Positions 1 through 10,100 of a stretch of DNA of 64,000 nt are shown here, one piece after another (position 1 is the stretch's first letter; each line of letters starts with the position of its first letter). The stretch is taken from contig NZ_ATWJ01000007.1 in NCBI RefSeq assembly GCF_000421185.1, positions 1 through 64,000 of the forward strand, read 5' to 3'. Position numbers and translations under genes: made by a program. The notes under the pieces are model-generated. The model did no database searches. It saw only the letters and a program-made list of their open reading frames with translations, and was not told the DNA's origin. Origin of the DNA: Ornithinimicrobium pekingense DSM 21552 (lineage in GTDB: Bacteria > Actinomycetota > Actinomycetes > Actinomycetales > Dermatophilaceae).

Positions 1-61
1 CCGGGGTGGGCCTGGTCGTATGTTGAGAACTGTACAGTGGACGCGAGCATCTTTGTGGCTT
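1..61 (+). other. 3' end of the 16S-23S rRNA internal spacer
   Basis: This is the transcribed spacer ahead of 23S rRNA; the 16S gene would lie left of the window. No tRNA is visible in this part. Bases 25-54 are nearly the exact reverse complement of 3189-3217 beyond the 3' end of 23S, so they form one strand of the long pre-23S processing stem that RNase III normally cuts. Confidence 0.8.
25..54 (+). promoter_or_regulatory. 5' arm of the pre-23S processing stem
   Basis: The core TACAGTGGACGCG here pairs with CGCGTCCACTGTA in the arm at 3189-3217. Together they close the pre-23S rRNA into a stem-loop, the standard RNase III substrate in bacterial rRNA maturation. Confidence 0.75.
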
Positions 62-3184
<3,123 letters not shown>

Positions 3185-3188
3185 CAAC

Positions 3189-3217
3189 AAAGATGTTACG
3201 CGTCCACTGTACGGTCT
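3189..3217 (+). promoter_or_regulatory. 3' arm of the pre-23S processing stem
   Basis: This is the reverse complement, with few mismatches, of bases 25-54. It lies directly after the mature 23S end and before 5S, and should pair across the whole 23S rRNA for cleavage of the precursor. Confidence 0.75.
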
Positions 3218-3278
3218 CTCGAGATACGAACACCCCCCACCAGGCGTGGGCCCGGGATGGTTCGAAGAACTCGATAGT

Positions 3279-3395
3279 GTTACGGCGGTCATAGCGTCAG
3301 GGAAACGCCCGGTCACATTCCGAACCCGGAAGCTAAGCCTGACAGCGCCGATGGTACTGCACTGGAGACGGTGTGGGAGAGTAGGACACCGCCGG
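3279..3395 (+). rRNA. rrf: 5S ribosomal RNA
   Basis: This small rRNA of about 117 nt starts GTTACGGCGGTCATAGCGTC and ends GACACCGCCGGAC; the two ends pair as helix I. The CCGAACCCGGAAGCTAAG loop near 3320 is diagnostic of actinobacterial 5S rRNA. It is the last gene of the operon, about 95 nt after 23S and directly ahead of a strong hairpin. Confidence 0.95.
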
Positions 3396-3408
3396 ACTCA
3401 ACTTTGTA

Positions 3409-3446
3409 CTGTGCCCCCGTTCGAGGAGACTCGAACGGGGGCACAG
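3409..3446 (+). terminator. rRNA operon terminator hairpin
   Basis: A perfect 17-bp stem (arms 3409-3425 and 3430-3446) with a GAGA tetraloop begins 14 nt after 5S. There is no clear T-tract, which is common in high-GC actinobacteria. Its position makes it the likely rrn terminator. Confidence 0.85.
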
Positions 3447-3481
3447 TCATGTCCGGCCCTCGGAGTGGCAGACTGAGGCGC

Positions 3482-4585
3482 GTGACGCCGTTGATCTTCG
3501 AAGCGCTGACCCTCCGGGGGCTCACCGTGGCCGGCAGGGTGTGGGTGTCACCGATGTGTCAGTACTCCTGCCGCCCGTCAGAGCCAGGGTTCGTCAACGA
3601 CTGGCATCTTGCGCATCTCATGAGCTTCGCGGTCGGGGGAGCGCCGATGGTCATGACGGAGGCCACCGCGGTCACCAGCACCGGGCGGATCTCGCCCTGG
3701 GACGCGGGGCTGTGGGAGGACCAGCACGTCGCGGGGTGGCACCGGATCGTGCACCAGCTGCACCACGTGGGCACCCCGGTGGGGATCCAGCTGTCGCACG
3801 CCGGCCGCAAGGCCTCGGTGTTCCCGCCCTTCGACCCGCGCTCCGGGAGCGTCCCGCGCGACGAGGGTGGCTGGGAGAGCGTCGGCGCGGGGGAGGACCC
3901 CTTCGGGCGGTACGCCGCACCTCGCCGCCTGGGCGTCGGCGAGATCGAAGGCATCGTCACCGCCTTCGCGCAGGCGGCGCGCCGGGCGGTCGGCTGCGGC
4001 TTCGACGCGGTGGAGGTCCATGCCGCGCACGGTTACCTGCTGTCCCAGTTCCTCAGTCCTCTGGTCAACACGCGCGACGACGACTACGGCGGGTCCGAGG
4101 AGCGGCGCAGCCGGCTGGTCCTCGACGTCGTCGACGCGGTCCGGTCCGTGCTCCCCGACCGCGTCCCGTTGCTGGTGCGGCTCTCGGCGACGGACTGGAG
4201 TCCCGATGCGCCCGGGGGCGTCGAGGGTGACCTCGAGCGGACCGTCGCCCTGGCGCGGCGCCTGCAGGATCGTGGGGTGGACCTGCTCGACATCTCCAGC
4301 GGGGGCAACGTGCCCTCACCCAGCGTCCCGGTGGGGCCCGGCTACCAGACACGTTTCGCGGCCGCCGTCAAGGATGCGGTTCAGATCCCGGTGAGCGCGG
4401 TCGGGCTCATCACGCAGGCACGCCAGGCCGAGCACGTGCTGGCCACCGGACAGGCGGACGTGGTCTCGATCGGGCGGGCCGCCCTGGCCGACCCACGGTG
4501 GTGGCACCGTGCGGCCCACGAGCTGGACCACACGCTGTCCTGGCCGCCCCAGTACGCGCGCGTCGTCGACAGCCAGGTCTACTGA
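3482..4585 (+). CDS. Old-yellow-enzyme family NADH:flavin oxidoreductase (YqjM/NamA-like)
   Basis: This is an FMN-dependent ene-reductase of 367 aa that would reduce activated C=C bonds with NAD(P)H in the cytoplasm. It keeps the YqjM-class fingerprint: SPMCQYS with Cys26 and Tyr28 at the YqjM positions, GIQLSHAGRK near 101-110, and the substrate-binding pair in VHAAHGYLLSQFLSP (179-193). LDISSGG and VSIGRAALADP form the C-terminal phosphate-binding part of the barrel. The GTG at 3482 gives the usual short N-terminus (MTPLIFEALTLRG). The frame is open further upstream, and an ATG at 3449 lies in the rRNA terminator, so that start is less likely. The phosphofructokinase gene follows 9 nt downstream, so the two may be co-transcribed. 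The natural substrate cannot be read from sequence. Confidence 0.9.
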   Translation: MTPLIFEALTLRGLTVAGRVWVSPMCQYSCRPSEPGFVNDWHLAHLMSFAVGGAPMVMTEATAVTSTGRISPWDAGLWEDQHVAGWHRIVHQLHHVGTPVGIQLSHAGRKASVFPPFDPRSGSVPRDEGGWESVGAGEDPFGRYAAPRRLGVGEIEGIVTAFAQAARRAVGCGFDAVEVHAAHGYLLSQFLSPLVNTRDDDYGGSEERRSRLVLDVVDAVRSVLPDRVPLLVRLSATDWSPDAPGGVEGDLERTVALARRLQDRGVDLLDISSGGNVPSPSVPVGPGYQTRFAAAVKDAVQIPVSAVGLITQARQAEHVLATGQADVVSIGRAALADPRWWHRAAHELDHTLSWPPQYARVVDSQVY

Positions 4586-4594
4586 GAAGCATCG

Positions 4595-6982
4595 ATGACC
4601 AGCACGCAGCCCCGGCCCCCGTCCGGTCACCCCGCCCCGGTCGGTCCCGCCAGGGCCTCGGGTGCGGACGGCCCCCGCCCGGCGCGCGTCGGGATCCTCA
4701 CCTCCGGTGGGGACTCGCAGGGGATGAACGCCGCCGTACGGGCGGTCGTGCGCACGACGCTCACCCTGGGTGGCGAGGCCTTCGCCGTCCACGAGGGCTG
4801 GGCCGGCGCGGTCGCCGGTGGGGCTCAGATCCGGCAGCTGGGCTGGGACGACGTCGCGGGTGTCCTGCACCGCGGCGGCACCGTGCTCGGGACGGCACGC
4901 TGCGCGGAGTTCCGCGACCGGGCTGGTCGTCGCGCGGCAGCCGGCAACCTGGTCCGGCGGGGGATCGACCGGCTGGTGGTCATCGGAGGTGACGGCTCCC
5001 TCCGGGGCGCGGAGGAGCTGCGCCGCGAGTGGCCGACCCTGCTGGACGAGCTCGTGGCGTCCGGGGAGGTCTCCGGGCACGACCGCCTGTCGCACCCCCG
5101 GCTCCGCGTCGCGGGGCTGGTGGGGTCGATCGACAACGACATGGCGGGCACGGAGATGACCATCGGTGCGGACAGCGCGCTGCACCGCATCTGCGCCGCG
5201 CTGGACGGGCTGCGGTCGACCGCAGCCAGCCACCAGCGCACGTTCGTGGTGGAGGTGATGGGCCGGCACTGCGGCTACCTGGCGCTGATGGCGGCGGTCG
5301 CCGGCGGCGCGGACGCCGCGCTGGTGCCGGAGGCGCCCCCGGCGGAGGGGTGGCAGGACCTGCTCGTGCGGCGGCTCCAGGCGTCCCGGGCCGCGGGGCT
5401 GCGCGACCTCATCGTCATCGTCGCCGAGGGTGCGGTTGACCGTCTCGGGCGACCCGTCCGGAGTGCCGACGTCGGGACGCTGCTCACCGAGCGCCTGGGC
5501 GGCGAGGGATCGCGGGTCACCGTCCTCGGGCACGTGCAGCGCGGTGGGCGGCCCTCGGCGTACGACCGATGGATGCCGACGCTCCTCGGCCACGCCGCTG
5601 CCCAGGAGGTGCTGGGCGACGGCGACCTTCCTGCCGTCGTGGTGGGTGTGCGGAGCAACCGGGTCACGCTGACGCCGCTGCCCGAGGCCGTGCGTGCGGT
5701 CGACGCGGTGCGCGAGGCGGCCGAGAAGGGCGACTTCGACGTCGCCAGGGCGGCCAGGGGCCGCTCCTTCGCCACTCTGAGCGCCTCTCTGGAGGATCTC
5801 TGCACGCCCCCGGGGCTGCTGGGCGCCGTGGGTGAGGAAAGGCCGACGGCCGCGACGGCCCTGGTCGGGGGAGCCAGCACGGGCGGGCAGGGCCCGGGAG
5901 GTGGGGATGGGGCGCAACCGGTCCCTCGGGCGCGCCGCGTCGGTGTCCTGCACGCCGGCGGCCCGGCCCCGGGGATGAACGCGGTGGTGCGGGCGCTCGT
6001 GCGCTCGGCAGCAGTCGGCGGCACCCGGGTGGTCGGCGTCGTGGGCTCCGTGCCGGCACTGGTCTCGGGCCCGGTGCGCGAGCTGGGGTGGGCGGAGGTC
6101 GACGACTGGATCGACCTGCCGGGGGCCGAGCTGGGCAGCCGGAGGACGGTGCTGAGGGCCGAGGACGCCGGTCGGGTCGCCGCGACGGTGGCCGAGCACC
6201 GGCTGGACGCGCTCGTCCTCGTCGGGGGGATCGAGGCCTACCGTTCGGCCGCGGTGCTGGACGCGGCCGCCGCGCAGCACCCCGCCCTGCGCCTGCCGAC
6301 GGTGTGCCTGCCCGCGGCGATCGACAACAACCTGCCAGGGACGGATCTGTCCGTCGGTGCCGACACAGCCCTGAACACGGTCGTGGAGGCGCTCGACCGG
6401 CTGCGTTCCTCCGCCTCGGCCGCCCGCCGGTGCTTCGTGGTGGAGACGATGGGCGGCCCCTGCGGCTACCTGCCGATGATGGCAGGTATGGCCGCGGGGG
6501 CGGAGCGGGTCTACCTGCCGGAGGACAGGATCACGATCCACCGCCTGGCGCGTGACGCGGGACAGATGACCGAGGCCTTCGCCGGGGACCGGACGCAGTG
6601 GCTCGCGATCCGGGGCGACCAGTCCTCCGCGTCCTACACCGCCGACGTGCTGGCCAGGATCTTCGAGCAGGAGGGTGGGGACCTGTTCGACGTGCGGCAG
6701 ACCGTGCTCGGGCACGTGCAGCAGGGAGGCGTGCCGACACCCTTCGACCGGCTCCTGGCCACCCGTCTGGCACAGGTGGCGCTGGCCGAGGTCGACCGCC
6801 GGCTGGCCGCGGGGCAGAGCGGGGCGTGCTTGGTGGGCGAGGTCGGTGGCCGACCCACGGTGACCCCGATCGACCGGCTGGAGGTCGAGCTGGACGACCG
6901 GGCCGACCGCCCTCGGCGGCAGTGGTGGCTCGAGCTCCGGACGGTGCACGAGCGGGTGGGCGGCCGGGCGGCGCGCGCGTGA
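4595..6982 (+). CDS. Double-length (tandem) 6-phosphofructokinase, eukaryote-like architecture
   Basis: This 795-aa protein has two PFK-A domains (about 30-410 and 445-785) joined by a Gly/Pro-rich linker. Family role: ATP plus fructose 6-phosphate to fructose 1,6-bisphosphate, in the cytoplasm. The N-half keeps the catalytic set: GGDSQGMNA (38-46), GGDGS (131-135), SIDND with base Asp180 and Asp182, EVMGRHCGY (220-228) and GHVQRGG (312-318). The C-half has GGIEAY (544-549) in place of GGDGS and AIDNN (575-579) in place of IDND. It also has GADTALNT and ETMGGPCGY, and the protein ends with QWWLELR (776-782). Eukaryotic PFK-1 shares these C-half features, where that half became an allosteric site. 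Usual bacterial PfkA is about 320 aa. ATG 4595 follows a GAGAAG. Catalysis by the N-half is well supported; allosteric control by the C-half is inference. Confidence 0.9.
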   Translation: MTSTQPRPPSGHPAPVGPARASGADGPRPARVGILTSGGDSQGMNAAVRAVVRTTLTLGGEAFAVHEGWAGAVAGGAQIRQLGWDDVAGVLHRGGTVLGTARCAEFRDRAGRRAAAGNLVRRGIDRLVVIGGDGSLRGAEELRREWPTLLDELVASGEVSGHDRLSHPRLRVAGLVGSIDNDMAGTEMTIGADSALHRICAALDGLRSTAASHQRTFVVEVMGRHCGYLALMAAVAGGADAALVPEAPPAEGWQDLLVRRLQASRAAGLRDLIVIVAEGAVDRLGRPVRSADVGTLLTERLGGEGSRVTVLGHVQRGGRPSAYDRWMPTLLGHAAAQEVLGDGDLPAVVVGVRSNRVTLTPLPEAVRAVDAVREAAEKGDFDVARAARGRSFATLSASLEDLCTPPGLLGAVGEERPTAATALVGGASTGGQGPGGGDGAQPVPRARRVGVLHAGGPAPGMNAVVRALVRSAAVGGTRVVGVVGSVPALVSGPVRELGWAEVDDWIDLPGAELGSRRTVLRAEDAGRVAATVAEHRLDALVLVGGIEAYRSAAVLDAAAAQHPALRLPTVCLPAAIDNNLPGTDLSVGADTALNTVVEALDRLRSSASAARRCFVVETMGGPCGYLPMMAGMAAGAERVYLPEDRITIHRLARDAGQMTEAFAGDRTQWLAIRGDQSSASYTADVLARIFEQEGGDLFDVRQTVLGHVQQGGVPTPFDRLLATRLAQVALAEVDRRLAAGQSGACLVGEVGGRPTVTPIDRLEVELDDRADRPRRQWWLELRTVHERVGGRAARA

Positions 6983-7027
6983 CCCGAAGGCCGGGTCCTC
7001 GGGTGTGGCGGCCCGACATCACGGTTG

Positions 7028-7041
7028 TGCAAAACATTGCA
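7028..7041. promoter_or_regulatory. Candidate sugar-repressor operator (TGCAA-N4-TTGCA)
   Basis: This perfect 5-bp inverted repeat with a 4-nt centre lies about 75 nt upstream of the amylopullulanase gene, in an AT-richer patch of the intergenic region. TTGCAA-rich palindromes are typical of LacI-family maltose/maltodextrin regulators in Gram-positive bacteria. No such regulator is encoded in the window, so the assignment is inference. Confidence 0.45.
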
Positions 7042-7049
7042 GCGCGTTG

Positions 7050-7078
7050 TTGTCCTGCAGACAGGAGCGACCTAGTGT
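7050..7078 (+). promoter_or_regulatory. Possible promoter of the amylopullulanase gene
   Basis: TTGTCC (7050-7055) and TAGTGT (7073-7078) are separated by 17 nt and lie just downstream of the candidate operator. The match to consensus is modest. Confidence 0.3.
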
Positions 7079-7115
7079 CCTGGTGTCCCTCCGCACGTCC
7101 CCGTAGGAGTCCGCA

Positions 7116-10100
7116 GTGTCGCGTCGTCTGGTCCTGGCCGGTGTTCTCACCGCCTCTCTCTTCGTCCCGACCGCCGCGGGCCAGCCGTTCGTCGCCAGCT
7201 CGGCGGCGGCTCCGGGGCAGACGGCCGCCGCCCGCACCGTGACCCTGGTCGGCAGCCTGCAGCAGGAGCTCGGGTGCCCGGGCGACTGGGAGCCCGCCTG
7301 CGAGGCCACTGCGCTGGAGCCGGTCGAGGGGAGCGGCACGACCTACCGGGGCGTCTTCGAGGTGCCCGAGGGGAGCTGGGAGTTCAAGGTCGCCCTGGAC
7401 GGCGGGTGGGAGGAGGACCACCCGGCCGCGAACCTGCCGCTGGTGCTGGAGGGGCCGGCCTCGCTGGAGTTCACCTTCGACGACGAGACGGACCGGGTCG
7501 GTGTGGCCCCGGCGGAGCTGGAGGGCCCCGCCGCCTCCGCCGACAAGGACCTTGCCCGGGACAGCCTGAGGCAGCCGGTGACCCGCGAGCAGTACTACTT
7601 CGTCATGGCTGACCGGTTCGCCAACGGCGACCCGTCCAACGACACGGCCGGCATCGAGGGGGACCGGCTCGACCACGGCTTCGACCCGCAGGACAAGGGC
7701 TTCTACCACGGTGGCGACCTCGCCGGGATCATGGACCGTCTGGACTACATCGAGGGGCTGGGGACCACCGCCATCTGGCTCACCCCGAGCTTCAAGAACC
7801 GCCCCGTGCAGGGCAGCGGGGACAAGGCGAGCGCCGGGTACCACGGCTACTGGGTCACCGACTTCACCCAGATCGACCCGCACCTGGGCACGAACCAGGA
7901 GATGGGCGAGCTTATCGACGAGGCGCACGCGCGGGGGATGAAGGTCTACTTCGACATCATCACCAACCACACCGCCGACGTCATCGACTACGAGGAGGGT
8001 GAGTACGGCTACATCGACAAGGCCACCGAGCCCTACCGCGACGCAGCCGGCAACGCCTTCGACGACCGCGCCCACATCGGCGAGCCGTTCCCGCTCCTGG
8101 ACCCCGAGACCTCCTTCCCCTACACCCCGGTCTTCCGCACCGAGGCGGACGAGACGGTCAAGGTGCCGGGCTGGCTGAACGACCCCACGATGTACCACAA
8201 CAGGGGGGACTCCACCTGGGCGGGCGAGTCCAACACCTACGGCGACTTCGTGGGCCTGGACGACCTTTTCACCGAGCGCACCGAGGTCGTCGACGGGATG
8301 GTCGACATCTACTCCACCTGGGCCGACATGGGGATCGACGGCTTCCGGATCGACACGGTCAAGCACGTCAACCTGGAGTTCTGGCAGGAGTTCAGCCCGC
8401 GCGTCCTCGAGGCCGCGCGTGAGGGCGACGAGGACTTCTTCATGTTCGGCGAGGTGTACGACGGCAACCCCGAGTACCTGTCGACCTTCACCACCGAGGG
8501 TCAGCTCCAGGCCGTCATCGACTTCGGCTTCCAGGGACGGTCGATCGACTTCGCTAAGGGCCGCCCCACGACCGACCTGCGCACCTTCTACGCCCAGGAC
8601 GACTACTACACCGACGCGGACTCCAACGCCTACCAGCTGCCGACCTTCACCGGAAACCACGACATGGGCCGGGCGGCCATGATGCTGGCCAAGGACTTCT
8701 CCGGCGACGAGCTGCAGGAGCGGGTCGAGCTCACCAACGAGCTGATGTTCCTCACCCGCGGCCAGCCGGTCGTCTACTACGGCGACGAGCAGGGCTTCAT
8801 CGGGTCGGCCGGTGACAAGGACGCCCGGCAGGACATGTTCGCCACGCAGGTGGACAGCTACGCCAGCGAGCCGGTCATCGCTGCCCCGTCCGGTTCGAGG
8901 GACCGCTACGACACCACGCACCCTCTCTACCAGCAGATCGCCACCCTGGGCGCCCTCACCCAGGAGCACCCGGCGCTCGCGGACGGGGCGCAGATCCACC
9001 GCTACGCCAGCGCGGACGCGGGGGTCTACGCCTTCTCCCGGATCGATGCCGACGAGCTGGTCGAGTACGTCGTGGTAGCCAACAACTCGACACAGAGCGC
9101 GACCGCGTCGGTCCCGACCTACGGCGAGAGGACCCAGTTCACCGGCATCTACGGCGACACCGCCCGGATCAGGACCGGCACCGACTCCCGGCTGGCTGTC
9201 GAGGTCGCCCCGCTCTCGGTCGAGGTCTACCGGGCCGGCAAGGCGCTCACGCCGCGCCAGGAGGCCCCGGCGGTCTACCTCGACTCGCCCTCCGCGGGTG
9301 GTGTCGTCGGTGGCCGCGCCGAGATCGGCGCCTCGGTCCCCGACCATGTCTTCGCCCAGGTCACCTTCGCCTTCCGTCCCGTCGGTACGCAGGACTGGAC
9401 CGTCCTCGGGACCGACGACAACGCGCCCTACCGCGTCTTACACGACGTCTCCGGTATGCCGCACGGCACCCTGCTGGAGTACCGCGCCATCCTCCAGGAC
9501 TTCTCGGACAACCTCTCCGCCTCTTCGACCTACGGCGTCGTGGGTGATCCTGCCCCCGGTGGCGGCGGGGGTGGCGGCAGCGACCCGGTCGGCCCGGTCG
9601 AGCAGCCCGACGCGGTGTCCGTGCCCGGCAGCCACAACTCCGAGATGGGTTGCCTGCCCAACCTGGGCCAGGATGGCGACTGGGAGCCGGGATGCGAGCA
9701 GGCCCAGCTGTCGCTGGACGCCAAGGACACGGTCTGGAAGGGCACCTACGACCTCGCCGCGGGCGACTACGCCTACAAGGCCGCCATCAACGGCAGCTGG
9801 GACGAGAACTACGGGGCCGGAGGTGCGCCGGGCGGGGCGGACATCCCCTACAGCACCGACGGCGGCCCGGTGACGTTCTACTACGAGCACGCCCGTCACT
9901 ACGTGGCCTCCGACGCCGAGGGCCCGATCATCACGGCACCCGGCTCGATGCAGTCCGAGCTGGGCTGCCCCGGTGACTGGGACCCCGGCTGCATGCTGCC
10001 CTGGCTCGTCGACCCGGACGCTGACGGCACGTATACCTTCTCCACCACGCAGCTGCCGGTCGGGAACTACCAGGTGAAGGTCGCCCACGGTCTGGCCTGG

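Noticed and set aside
3449-3481. ATG 3449 as the start of the old-yellow-enzyme gene
   Set aside because: It lies at the edge of the rRNA terminator stem and adds an Arg-rich leader not expected in the family; GTG 3482 gives a normal N-terminus with Cys26 and Tyr28 at YqjM positions.
4316-9347. Long minus-strand open frames opposite the phosphofructokinase and the amylase
   Set aside because: Same cause: third-position GC bias opens the antisense frames; low-complexity translation with no ribosome site.
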